From NCBI GenBank assembly GCA_000711775.1, contig ARYC01001291.1:1-64000 (forward strand): a stretch of DNA of 64,000 bases, in the 5' to 3' direction. Source of the DNA: Oxytricha trifallax (Eukaryota; Ciliophora; Spirotrichea; Sporadotrichida; Oxytrichidae). Shown one piece after another: positions 10,178-23,052 of the stretch. A model generated the notes under the pieces. It ran no database searches. It was given only the letters and a program-made list of their open reading frames with translations, and had not been told where the DNA came from. Every line of letters begins with the position of its first letter. The first letter of the stretch is position 1. The translations under genes and the position numbers were made by a program.

Positions 10178-12274
10178 ATTATCTATTTTATACGCTAATT
10201 AATTATCAAGATTTTCAAAAAAGAGAATATCTTAGTGAAATCTACAATAAAGTTATCAATTTCCCTATTTAATAATAAATTTATTTATGATAATATTTAA
10301 GTTTAAAACATTAGTATTTAATCACTACTGTTAAATTCATTACAGAATTAATAAAACACTAAAGCTTTGTCAATCTCATAAATTGATAATAAAAATATCT
10401 TTTTCTTTCTATCATTAAGTTTTATTCATTAACTTCTTATAGAATCCGTAATACAGAAGCTAGATCATTCCAGAAAGAATAAAAATAAATTCTCATCTCA
10501 ACACTAAAGAATGATGCTATATTTATTCTTACAAAATATATGAGTTAAATTGAAGAAAATTATAATATTAAATCGATAAAAAATATGCGTAACAACAATC
10601 AGTAAATACTTAATTTTGAAAAAAAATGAGTTAGGAAGATTCATATAAGTCCCAATTAACATTTACTAGTTAAGTGCAAAGACGTGGCACCATAAACTAC
10701 ACAGCTACAAATAATTTTGTTTTTTTAAATGAATGTTAGTATTATAAATTTTACAAAAGATTATGACTTATAATAGAAAATTAAAACATTTTATTATTTA
10801 GAAGGTTATGAACGATGTTAATAAAGGTTTTACGCCAAGAAAAGACTCCAAAGACTCAGACATTTAAATACTCAATGCTGATTTATTTCATTAAACTTCG
10901 TAATAAGGGACTTAGCGTAATACATCATAGGCAACTCCTATGTTGTAACTTAAGCAATAAAGAAATAGTCCAAGGAATTAGACTTTAAAAGTAAATTAAA
11001 TTAATATCATCAAAATTGGATAATATTATAAATTAAATCCAATTCTTAATTAGATATTAGAGCTGAAATTATCAGTCAATTTAAATGAGACTTAATAAAT
11101 TCTTGATATTTTTTACTTAGCTTAATATTAATATATAACCTACTGATTGATTAAAAAAAACATATTGTTAATTTTTTATGTTAGAATTAGTCTACTCAGG
11201 AATATTATTTTATATGATTAATACTTATTTCAATATCTTATCAAATCAAAATTAATCTGATAGAATTTAAATTATGCATAATAATTTAAACTTTAAACAT
11301 GCTCAACTAACACTAATTCAGCAATCAAACACTAGCAATTGTGAATAATTACCGACACTATTTACCAAACTTAGATAGCTCCAAGACTCTATTCTTATAT
11401 TTCAACTGCCATTAATTTAAAATCTATACATAAATACATTAAGTAAAATCTATTTTTACTGAAAGAAGGTTTAATGAGCATTGAAGTGTATACTTTATAT
11501 TCAAACATTGACATGATCATGGAAAGTAGAAATCACATGAAAAGTTTGCTCAATTTTTATCCGCAATAAATGATTATCAAAGAATAAGTATATAGCAGGT
11601 TATTGCTTCTTATAGATTTATAAACTTTACTATGCGATTAATATCAAAATGCTTATATATTATAGTCAATATAAATAAATCTAAAATATATTTTGAGAGA
11701 GATCAAATTAGTGGGCTTAATTTTATTGATATATATATGAAAGCATTCCTTAATGTCATCTGTATGTAAATTTTACTGAATTGCTGACAGGCAACGCTAA
11801 ATAGATTCAAAGGTTTAAACATAATAAATAAAGATTAAACATAGAAATTTATATTTATTGTATAGATGCTTGAAATACATGGATTGTCAGATAAGCACAA
11901 GCCAAAAAAGGAATATTTTCTTAATCCATTAAATAATTAAAAAACTTATATTATGACATAAAATCTCAATTTTAAACTTATTATTATCAAATATATACAT
12001 GATTACTTTTTATATCTAGCATATAAACTAAGCATAAATAATAATCTTGGCTTACTGTGTTCATAGATAATCAAGGCTTAATGTGCGTTGTGAAAACTCA
12101 CTTTAGAACAAGAAAGTTTGTATATTTAGAAGATAGACTTTAAATCAAGGATGTGCACATAATGGTTAATTTTAATGATAATACTACTATTTTAGAGTAA
12201 ATTAAACAAAAAACTTGTAAGTTACTTGGGTAATTTATACTTTTAGTAAAAAACATTTTCTCATATTGTTTTAA
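10178..12274. other. Long AT-rich germline DNA
   Basis: About 2.1 kb with no recognisable gene, transposon end or repeat family. Short open frames are expected by chance because only TGA stops. Confidence 0.5.
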
Positions 12275-13126
12275 ATGATCAATTAATCCTCTATTATAGT
12301 CTCTGATGAGGAATTCTTAACGAAGGACGATCCATACAGATTTATGGAGGATTATCCTAACTTCGACTACTTAATAGCTGTGATTACATTCAATGGAATC
12401 TTAATCGTAGTCCAAAATGAGGGCACTTAATTTAATGAAATCAGGGTGGCTCATAGAATTAACATGTAAACTGGCGTCTTGCGCACTCGCAACTTTTATA
12501 AAAAATAAGTGGAAATATATATCTTATAATGAAAATAAATCAAACTAATTACTAATAAAATAATTCCTTAAATTTAATAACTTGATACATCTTACTTAGT
12601 TTCTCAGTAACCTTCACATTTTACTCCATCTAGCCAATTTATTTGTATTTATGCAACTTTTTATGCTATTTTATGAACTTACTTTTCTGTGTTTCCTATA
12701 AATAATTTGTAGATATGTTTTTCATAACTTACATATTTTTTGAGTGACCACACATATTTCTAGTATTCCGATTATTATTAAATCAATTAATTGTTTATTA
12801 CTTATTTATTTTTATTTAATCAAGATTCCTGAGAAACAAAAGTTGATGATTATTATGAAGGAGGGAATACGAAAAATTTTTGAAGCGTAAAATAAAGGAG
12901 ATTTTTAATTAGTCTGGAGTTGCCAACTAATGTGGCCTGACATCACTGCCATTGATTTGAGATCAAATTAATATTGCTGAATTCAAATAGGTTTTACAAA
13001 GATAAAATTATATTGTAAAAAGTAAATATGCAAGCCTATGAGTTTATCGATTTCATTTTATCTAATTATGAGTTTTTGCTATAGTTGATAATTTAAGATG
13101 ATGTGGTTGGTAAATAAATTAACTGA
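12275..13126 (+). CDS. Hypothetical protein, interrupted gene
   Basis: The first block, 12275 to about 12520, reads MINQSSIIVSDEEF, DDPYRFMEDYPNFDYL, VITFNGILIVVQNEG, EIRVAHRINM, with an unbroken frame to a TGA at 12530. Two further coding-like blocks follow: about 12825-12975 (KIPEKQKLMIIMKEGIRKIF, VWSCQLMWPDITAIDL) and 13035-13126 (QAYEFIDFILSNYEFLLQL, then TGA). AT-rich gaps between them look like IESs. I do not recognise the family. The start at 12275 is supported by the immediate switch from AT-rich spacer to coding composition. Confidence 0.5.
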
Positions 13127-13329
13127 ATGAAGAACATTAAATTTAGTAGAACAAGAAATTAAAATACTTAGGTCATAAGAAAGACTAATTAAATTTTTAT
13201 TTTGTTAACATAAAGCCAAAATTATCAAGTTTACCAATAATTAAATCTATTTTTACTTATTAAAAAATTTCATATTTAGTAATCATGATTTATAATTAGT
13301 TTTCGTTTAATTAATATTAAAACGTAATA

Positions 13330-13590
13330 TATTAATAAGTGTTCGTTCTAATCAGACGCAGGTGGACCAACAGCACTCACTTAAAATGTAAGTTTCAAAA
13401 AAGATATCTAAGAAGATTTTTTTTAGAGGTCCTACCTGGTTGGACCTGGCTGGGGTGTCATCAGACTGAAGCTTCGCAAGGCTACACTTGGAGGGGACAG
13501 AGCAGTGACTACGATGAGGATGAAAATGGAGATGAGGAGGAATACAAATATAAAATTGTTTTTTATCAGATTTACATTTTTGAATAGTGT
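13330..13590 (+). pseudogene. SDAGG-type gene fragment, copy A
   Basis: The sequence reads SDAGGPTALTQN, followed by a possible 39-bp intron (GTAAGT...TTTTAG). It ends in an acidic stretch (DYDEDENGDEEEYK in one frame). It is a diverged inverted copy of the fragment at 15430-15610, which reads SDAGGRTALTLN, has an intron at the same place and an acidic tail. I do not know the family. Confidence 0.5.
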
Positions 13591-13756
13591 TAAAAGTATT
13601 AGATTTAAGTTTATTAGAATAATTAATAAATTAAAGTTTTCTTATTATAAATCATCAATATTTTAAATTTAATAAAAATTTTACCTTATATTCATACGAA
13701 TTATTAAAATTTAGTCTATCTTTGCTATTTATTATTCTATTTCTAAAACGGATAGA

Positions 13757-16700
13757 AAATGATGAATTATGCTTCAACAGCCTATGCAAACATTATAGGC
13801 AGTGGTACTCACTATAAAGCCTACACCTTCAGTAAGTTCCAGCTTAAACACTTATTTTTATTTACTTCCTCAAACAACTGTCTAAATAATGTGCTCTTCT
13901 CTTCTATTATAGTTCTATTTCTGTGATCTTATTCGTCACCTATATAATATTTCAAAGAATTTTTAACAATAACACTGTTTTATAGATAAATGCTTCGATG
14001 ATAATACACCTAACAACGAGGTTTACTCTCAGGTTTGTAAAGAAATCGTTAAGAGTTCTCTTGAGGGCATTAATGGAACCATATTTATGTACGGTCAAAC
14101 TGTTGCTGGTAAGACTTTCCCTTTGTTATAATAAGTTAATCATAAAATACTGTGCATTATATATTTAAATTTTGCTGTTATTTATCAATAAATCACGATG
14201 CTTAGAAAATATCAGAGTGAAATCAGAGAGCAAGCTGCTTAGATTTTTATGTTTAATTATCAGAATAATCAGCAAAGATTTGGTTTTAGTAGAGATTAAA
14301 TCATTCAAATAATTTATCAATAGATTTATTAAGTTATTAGTAAAATATTAAGTAGAGGACATAAAACGACTCTCAAAGGCTCCTTTTTAGGTGGGTCAAG
14401 CTCACATACCACATCTATCTAAAATTTCAACTCAAATGCTGTTTGTAACACTGAACCAAATGACAATAAAAAAAATTAGAATTGTTTTATTGCATCTTTA
14501 ATACTTAATTTAATTGACAAGCAAATCTCTCCAATATCCAGTCATAAGAGTGGTACAGGCTAAAAAATAACACCTATTAGGAGAAATACCTATATAGCAG
14601 GTTAGAATATTTTATCTTTTTATTCTTAATTAATTTAGAATTAAGCTTTAAAAAAAGGCAATGGATTATCCAACCACAGATCAACACTCTCACAGATTGG
14701 CAGGATACAGACTACAAAGACACCCAGACACATCAAGAATAGTGCCAGCGGCAAGAACTAATTAGTTATTAAAAAAGTATTTAACATCAATATTTTGACT
14801 GTATATTTCTTTATATAAGAATTGTTATATGTTTATTCGGTTATAGAAGTTAGCATTTAAATAATTATTTAAAATCAGGGACACGTATTCCATTACCTTT
14901 ATACAAATAACAATCAGTCATAGCTGCTACTACAAATCAATAAAATATGAAAACAAGAAACAACCCTATTGGTAGCTTTAATAAATTCCTCTCAATTGGT
15001 GGACAGCAATTAATTCAAACTGGTAGTGGCTAGGTGCCAGGCAGTATCTCTGATTTCACTTAGAATAAAATGAAATACAAATTATTAAAATACACTAAAG
15101 AATTATCTCATCAAAAATGAGTTAGTTTTACTCTTAGTGATTAATTTTATTTTTGCTTAAAAAATAAGCAAAATATGTATGGAGGCTAAGAATAGAATAA
15201 CTAAGATCCCATTCATTCAAACGTGTTAATGAGTCTATAACTTGGGGGCATTCCAGGCAATTAAACAGAGAAAAATGAATATGCTCTGAAGATCAAGACG
15301 ACTTGTAAATGTATTCGCACTCTAATAATCATGATTTATAAAAAGACAACCTTAAATTATTGATTAGTGTATTAACATTAAAGCTAAAACTTATTATACT
15401 AATCAGAAATGTAAATCTCTCTAATATTGTTTAATCTTCTTCTTCATCGTCTTCATCTTCATCATCAATATATCTAAAGTCTTCTAAGTCCCCTCTATTT
15501 CTCTCTTGCCTAGTGAAGCACTACTTAAAATAAAAATTAAAGATGCACTTTTGTAACTTACATTTAAAGTAAGTGCTGTTCTTCCACCTGCGTCTGATCT
15601 ATACGAATACTTTTTAATATATTACAATTTTAATTAAATTAATTGATTTTCCTATTATTAATCATAAATGTTCTCAACTCAGCCAGACATCTCAATTTCA
15701 AGAATTACAATAAATTAAAATCATTTTTTTAATGAATTAACTTCTTTTTACATAAATTTATTATAGCTTAAATAGGGAGAACAACGTTAAACAAATGGAA
15801 CAGAGGGAATATTGATTCAATCACTTAAAGAGCTCTTTTTAATAATAAAAAATGAATCACACTTATACGCTAGAGTATCCCCAATCCCTTATCTCTCAGA
15901 TGAACTGCAAATTATTAATGATCCAACAGCTACAACCTCAAATCGTGAATCTTTTCATAACATGCCTTGAAAAGTTTACATTATAAGATGTTCATACTTT
16001 GAAATCTATAATGATGCTGTTTACGATTTGCTGTATGAGTAAAGTGAAATGAGTTTCCATGAGCCACTTGAGCTTCAAGAAGATAAGAAGATATTAAGGT
16101 AAGAATAAATATAAAAGATTTATCTTTAATTTTAGAGGCAGGAGTTTGTAGTCAAGGGACTAAGAGAGAATGTTGTTTAGTCGTTTGAAGACTGCTTAGC
16201 TTTACTAAGAGTAGGTGAGGTAAACAGACACTATGCAAAGACTTAAATGAATCATTAAAGCTCTAGGAGTCACACTCTTTTCAGATTACATCTCATTAAA
16301 TTTCTATTTTAACTACATGTGGATTCAGTAGCCTGTGGATCAAATGGTTCTAAACAAGAGTCAGCTAATGTGATTACAGAATCAGTGCTAAATTTTGTGG
16401 ATTTAGCAGGTAGTGAGAAGGTCTCAAATCATATTAATTAGGACTCTTCAACTGGCTAGGGTTCAAGTCCATAGACCAGGAAAGATACATCATAGATGAG
16501 GGTAAGAGAAGGCCAACATATCAATAAGAGTTTATTCTTCCTAACCCAAGTTATGGCTTAAAAGCTGAAGGAAAAGAAAAATGAATTAATATATTTATCA
16601 AAATTAAATTAAATTATCGTTAAAATACTTTATAATTTACAATTATTAATGAACAGCACATACCATATAGAAATTCCCCCATTAACTAAGATATTGAGAT

Positions 16701-19700
16701 CTTCACTTGGAGGAAACTCAAGAACAGCCATCATACTAGTAATTATAAAATATGATCTTAGTTTATTTATTCTATAATATATTAATTTATCTATTAGAAG
16801 AAAATATAAATTTTATACTTTGCATAACTCCAGTTTAGAATAATCTGGAGCAGACTTTCAGTAACCTTCGCTTTGATTAAAATGCCAAAATGATAAAAAA
16901 TTAAGTGGTAGCTAATGTAGTAAAAAAGACAAGCAGTGAGGATGAAGCAGAACTAAAAGCTGTTAACTTTTTTTAATTAAATATAATAAAATTAATAATA
17001 AGTTATTTTACGGATTACAAAAAAGAGTAAACTTTCGCTAAATTGAAATAATTTATTAAAATAAAATAATTAAGTTAAGTCATTGAGACTTTAGTCAGAG
17101 AAAAATAGGAACTTAATTAGAGACTAGTCAGATCTAACAATAATTATCAGTAAAATTTATATGCATCAAATAAAAAATTATTACTATCCCAATCTCATAA
17201 GTATCTCTGATTAATATCAAATATTGATGATTAAATTACAATAAGAACTTTCAAGATTTGCTAGACTAGAAATAAGAACAGTTAAACGATTAGAAAGATC
17301 AGAGATTTGATAAACAACATACTTAGGTGAAATCTTTTTACTTATTTGACTGTGGAATTCTTAACTCCTATTTCTCTCTGGATACTTTTGTACCCTTTCA
17401 TCCTTCTAAAAGCTTGTAGGACAAGAAGTAATCATAGTTATTAGATTTTATGCCCCCTTTAAATACTTTTACTTATATTCATTTTTATAATTAATATTTT
17501 ATAATGATAAAATAAATCAGAGACATTATCCATTGATTACATAGTAAAATTGAATGACAGATTAGAGAGCCATACTCCAAAATAATGATAAGCACAAGCC
17601 AAGAAGAAAAAAGAGAGTTAAGGCTGTAAGTTGAGAATTTAAGAGATGATAATGAAGATATAATCAAGTAGGTTTTATTTTATTTATGGAATTTTTATCA
17701 ATCATTAAAACTGTAATTAATCATTATAATTTCATAGTTATTATTGAAAATTAATTATTTATCATATTTTTGGAATAAATTTAATAAAAACTCTTTTTAT
17801 TAAATTAAACATTGGCTGAGATACTAGAAAAATAAAACTAAGAATTTCAAAACATAAACAATGACTTAAAGAACCAAAACTAAAATTCTAAACATAGCTA
17901 TAATAGATTTCTTAAGAATTCAAACTATCATAAGAAAAATTAAATGCCAAAGAAGAAAATTTAAATAATGAATTGTAAGAATATTTTGAATAGATGAAGA
18001 TGCTAAGTTATTATATTTTTATAGATTTATTTTTGTCTATATCATTAAGATTTTAACGACCTTATCTTTGTAATACTAATTCAGAATTATAATTTAATCA
18101 AATATTTAAAAAAAAGTTAATAGCCTGATAAGGAAGTTAATGAGAAAGAGAATATGATAGAGAAATATCACTATTTATTGTAAACTAGATATCAAATAGA
18201 TCAATAGAAAATTGTACAAGAATCTTAAGAAAGATTAATTGAGATTGAGCAATTACTATATAAAGGAATCTAATTGATAAATCAAGAGAAAGGCAGAAGA
18301 TTCTACATTTAAAGCCAAAATGGAATGCTATTTGCTAATTACTTATATTAAAATAATTTCTTATCAGAGCGTTGTGTAGTAATTCTAAATGGATTCAGAT
18401 TACAACTAAAACTGTGAAGATTCCTTAAAAAATGCGTTGCGAACTTAAATTCATATAACTGATTCTAATAATGTGCATTAATAAGAAAACAATAGCGGAT
18501 CTCAACCAAAATGTGAAATTATAGATCACGATGACCACAAGCTTCTTGGATAGTTTGCTTATAGTAAGAAGTTAGATTTGACATAATTGACATGAGTAAA
18601 GTACTGAGAGATACCTCATCATACCTGTAGAGCAACATTATTCCATCTGATTAATACACAATTGATGATTAGAAAATTATGCAACAGAACAGACAAAGCG
18701 ATGAATTGTAAACATTTCATTAGTTAAGTTAAAGTAGCAATAAAAGAGAAAAAAATCTTCGATTTAAAAATATAGTGATGCTAAAATGATTGTGCACACC
18801 AATAATCATCAAATGAAAAAGTAAGAGTAAACTCAGAATACTCACAGGAGAGATCAAAATCCTTCCGCAGACAATTGAGCAAGCCATAAAGAATTTGAGA
18901 GAGGATCAAGAATGATAGTGAAAGATTTCATTAACTCTAATGACATCTCTTAATTAACTTCTACAAATATACCTGGTCAAAATTAGTACTAGATGGCGAA
19001 TGAAACCTATGAAAGAATCATTGATATTCATAACTAAAAGGAATATGTGGGCTAAAGTCCCATAAACCATCAAGTAGATCTAGCAAATTGGAATGCACTA
19101 AATAGCATCAGTTTAAAGCTTAATGATGGAGGAAGGTGAGGAAACTTTCGATGAAAAGACAAGACTCAAAGATAGATGTTAAGCTTTCTAAAGACAAATA
19201 AATTACTAGAAAGCCGCTAATAATCACTAAGAGGTCTCACTTGAGCAGAAGACTCTTCAAAAGTCATATAATTCTTGTCAAAATCAAAGCTTGAAGTATA
19301 ATGGTTAATAGAAAAGAACCCCAAACAACCTGTAAGCTTCCTTTGACTAATATCAATATTCAAGTTTGAGAATGAATTCAATGACAGTTTGAAATTTATG
19401 GGAAACTAAGGCTCTATAACTTCAAAAGCTCAGAATTAAGCTTTTACTGACATCTTTAATCACTAGAATGCGGTAAACTATTCAAATCAATCGAACACTC
19501 AGCCACTGCTACTATCTTAAACTAAGTAAACTTAATCTTCAAATTCTAAAGATCATTCAAATCTTATGAATGCTTATAATATGTACAGTTAGCTCTAAGA
19601 TGAGCCTGTAAACTACTAATTTTATCTTTCGAATCAACATCAAGCTTAGATCATATAGCAGCAATAACAGTGGCAGTAGTTAAAAGCATGCTAGTTAATA

Positions 19701-20429
19701 ATAATAATAGAACGGATTATAACTTAATAATAATAAAAATCAATTGAAGTCAGTAAACACTTAAAATATCTCCACATTAAATTTACTACTAGCCTCAGCT
19801 TAGTAATTTTAGAGCTAGAATTTACTTCCTAACTCTTTTAAAATTAAAAATATATATATTTCCAATTGCAATAGTTTTATTTGCTACTCTTCATAATAAT
19901 TGGGTAGAAATCAAGGATTGAAACATTAAAGAAGCACGAGTTCTCAACTTTAATATTAGTAGTAACAGCAATAAAGACAGTCTTCAAATAATTTGAGCAA
20001 TAAAAAGTAGTGTGTCATTGGTACTAGTAAATTAAAATATCTCTTCAAAGATACTGTCTCTAAAAAACATAAAAAATCTAAGAAAATATTTTCACAGTCT
20101 AGACTTATTCTAAATTAAGATCTTTTAATATACTACAAGCTCCATATATTTGGATGATACCAGAAGACACAACGAAACCGAGAGAATCCAATAGCAACAA
20201 CAGTTATAGCCATCGCAGTTCTCTTCAATGACTATGATGTTACAAAATCAATAACTAAATGGCATGAATAACTAAAACTTCCAATAGTAACAGATGAATT
20301 CTGGAAATTTCTAAACTCAAATAAATTATTGAAAATAGTAGAAGAATTCCTGATAAGTAGATAGTAAATTACGATTTATATCGTGAATAAATGCTGATTT
20401 AGTTTGGATTGAATAATTGTCTTAACTGA
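13757..20429 (+). CDS. Kinesin-family motor protein, interrupted and probably scrambled gene
   Basis: Kinesin motor landmarks appear in order: FNKCFDDN...NEVY, the P-loop YGQTVAGKTF (to 14125), GILIQSLKELF (15800), SYFEIYNDAVYDLL (16000), switch I NHQSSRSHTLF (16250), switch II DLAGSEKV (16405), INKSLFFLTQV, IPYRNSP/LTKIL, SLGGNSRTAII (16720) and ITPVQNNLEQTFSNLRF. It would hydrolyse ATP to move on or remodel microtubules. A long tail follows: coiled coil (17.5-18.3 kb) then Ser/Gln/Asn-rich sequence, ending at TGA 20427. The N-terminal strand (VFLRMRPL) is absent here; a matching segment lies inverted at 59975-59841. Interruptions include a GT-AG intron near 13833, a 1635-bp insert, an 18-bp insert carrying a TGA (15960), and one extra C in a C5 run at 16676-16680. 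Exon structure in the tail is unresolved. Confidence 0.85.
14126..15760 (+). other. 1635-bp insert (pointer TTATA) inside the kinesin motor domain
   Basis: TTATA occurs at 14126-14130 and 15761-15765. Excision of exactly 1635 bp joins GKTFPLL to the GEQRQTNGTEGIL block in frame, with normal kinesin spacing after the P-loop. The insert itself holds coding-like plus-strand blocks: 14520-14765 (SSHKSGTGQKITPIRR, STLSQIGRIQTTKTPR), 14879-15120 (GTRIPLPLY, FNKFLSIGGQQ, ending TGA) and 15174-15310 (NMYGGQEQNNQDP). It also holds a minus-strand fragment at 15430-15610. The plus-strand blocks may be tail MDSs of the same kinesin or parts of another gene. Confidence 0.6.
15430..15610 (-). pseudogene. 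SDAGG-type gene fragment, copy B
   Basis: The minus-strand reading is SDAGGRTALTLN, then a 38-bp GTAAGT...TTTAAG intron-like gap, then QCFTRQERNRGDLEDF and an acidic run. It mirrors copy A at 13330. The two copies flank the first kinesin motor MDS in inverted orientation. Confidence 0.5.
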
Positions 20430-20639
20430 GATAAAATCGCTATGCGTTTGATAATAGTATTTAACTTTGAATTTAAACATTCAGTAAATAAATTAATATA
20501 TAAATCTATAGTAATTATGCTAGATATATCGATAATATTATTATTCTTTTAAGCAATAGATTTATCTAATTTACATTTTAAATATTAGGATAATATTATT
20601 ATTTAAAATGGAACGAAATGATTAAATTCTGGCAATTAG

Positions 20640-21736
20640 ATGCAGTAAAAGCAAAGAATCCAAAAATCAAAGTCTAATCTAACTCAGAGTTAAGTCTCGT
20701 AGTTAATGAATGAGACCTTAAATTCTAATGCATCCTCTGACGTAAGTATCTCATCAAATAAATTAGTAATCATTTACACAAAATGTATCTATAAATTTGT
20801 ATTTAACTATTTTTATAAATTTATTTATAATTATCAAGCTAGTATGATGGGGGGCAAGACATTTATGATGAAAGTATGAAGCCCACTTTTCCCATTGAAT
20901 TTAAATTTAAACAAAAAGAGCTTGAAGCCAGATTTATCAAAATTATCAAAACTACAAATTAAGTTTAATGCACTAAAAATAATTTACAATCTTAATTTGA
21001 CAATTCTTTTACATTATTATCGATAGAAAATGATAAAAATAATTATTTTTACATTCAAATAACTTATAATGTAAAGCTTATTTTATCATTCTCGGTTTTT
21101 ATATTTAAATCCTTAGTTTGGAACAATTAGAGTAACTCAATAAATTTTAATAGAATGATAATAAACCTTTTTAAAGATATTTAAATACTTAATAAATCAA
21201 ATAATTTTTTATAATTTAAGAGAAAGACTGAAGATTGGAGATTTGGCTTATGTAGTCAGTGATTAAATGAAGCTTCCTAAATTTATTAAATTAAACTTGA
21301 GTTTTTAGTTAGAAGGCATGAAGTTCCCAATCAGTTTTCCAAAGTGTAAGTTTTGATAACAATAATAATATTATACTCTATTAAGATAAACATTAAATTA
21401 TAATAAATCAAAAATAGCTTAGCGAATGTACAAAGTATCTTAACATTTACAGTAATTGCATAAAGCCAAGGAAAAGCTCTCTATTCAAGAAACCATGTAA
21501 TAAAACAACAATTCTGTGATATGTTTTTTATATAAAATCATTTTAAAATAAGAATGATATAATAATTGCATCAATTTTTATATCATTAAGATATAATAAC
21601 CAATTCTGACACTATAAGCACTATGTCTTCTGTGATGACTCAGCACAGATTAATAATCATTATTATTGAAGCTAAGAAGCTAAAAGGATATGAACATGAA
21701 AAAATAGATATAATGTAGTATTGTGAGCAATAATGA
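20640..21736 (+). CDS. Hypothetical protein with several introns
   Basis: Blocks in order are: MQQKQRIQKSKSNLTQSQ...NASSD (from 20640), an intron GTAAGT...AAGCTAG, YDGGQDIYDESMKPTFPIEF...KELEARFIKIIK (20840), RLKIGDLAYVVSDQMKLPKF...LEGMKFPISFPK (21228-21345), YKVSQHLQQLHKAKEKLS (21430) and ITNSDTISTMSSVMTQHR...HEKIDIMQYCEQQ with TGA at 21734. The blocks are polar with no signal peptide. I do not recognise the family. The distance to the upstream kinesin stop is 211 bp. Exact splice or IES edges are uncertain after the first intron. Confidence 0.5.
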
Positions 21737-22721
21737 GCACACTACAAAATCATTATAAAATTCACTTATTTTTTTAGTTAAAAGAGAAGAAAGTCATAGT
21801 AAAAATAAAAAATTCAACTTATTTTCAATGAAACAATATTAAAAGAGCCTAATTTTATTTGGATATATAATCCAAATGTTTCAATTTTTAAAAAATATAT
21901 TTGAGTATTACAACAACTCCTAAAAAAATATAAAATTTAATATTAAATATTAAATAAATAGTTCAAGTCTTATAATCATAGATAGATGAGATTAAAAAAA
22001 ATTCACTATATTTTTACATTACGATGATAAAATATAGGCTCCAAAATCATGTAAGCTAAGAATAGTGATAATTAATCCATTCATTTAAAAATATTGAATT
22101 AATATGAATGATAAATTATTACTCTCATACTTTTCATTTTTACTCAATAGTATATTAATCAATAAAACAATAAAATATATTCATCTAATTATTATTTCTA
22201 AAAATTTATTGAAATCTACTTTTCAATAATATTAATTACATTAAACGATTAGTTATTTTGTTATATTATAAGTACATAAAAATATAACTAGTTTTCTTGC
22301 AAGCAAAGTTTGATTTTTAATTAATTTAAAAATATTTATTATTTACTTTTCACTTAAAACTAAACTTAAAATAATATAGTATTTTTAAATAAAAATAAGT
22401 ATTTTTTATTTAAAGAGGTTAAATGTTGAGATTGAAGTGAAAAAGCAATAAGTAAGAAAATCTATATTAATAAACTGGAAATATTGTTATGGTATACTAA
22501 ATGAATTTATCAAGCATTCTTAGTGCTTTGTTCACAATTAACTTTATCTAAACTTTAATTAAATTTAAAATGATTGCTTATATTGCCAAAATTAACTAAT
22601 TTAATTCTAAATATATGCTATATATGTAAATAAATATTTAACTTGCTTTATAACAGATCATAATTTTGATTATTAATAGCATTAGAATTTAAAAAAATAT
22701 ATTCATTCTATTTCTTTAATA
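21737..22721. other. AT-rich spacer
   Basis: No gene or repeat recognised in this very AT-rich interval. Confidence 0.5.
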
Positions 22722-23052
22722 TTGTAGGAATACAATTGGAATTGGGAAAAAAATTGAAATTAAATTAATAAAATTACAAATTAGTGGCAGTTAAACTTGA
22801 CCAATTTAAACGAACTTGGGCTCATTCAATAGAAAATCTAAAATTAGCTGGATTTTATTATTGGCAGTACTAATTTATCGCATCTCTAGAGCGAGATAAC
22901 TTCACTTTAATTAAACACCTTTAAATTCATAAATTAAATTCTCTATCGAATGAGCCCAAGATCGTTAAATTTGGTAAAGTTTAACTGCCACTAATTTGTA
23001 ATTTTATTAATTTAATTTCAATTTTTTTCCAATTTCAATTGTATTCCTACAA
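22722..23052. mobile_element. TIR element, TTGTAGGAATA family
   Basis: A 331-bp element with terminal inverted repeats of about 115 bp. It starts TTGTAGGAATACAATTGG and ends with the complement (CCTACAA). TA dinucleotides flank both ends, as for Tc1/mariner-type insertions. It has no coding capacity. Two relatives lie at 5740 and 25263. Confidence 0.85.
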
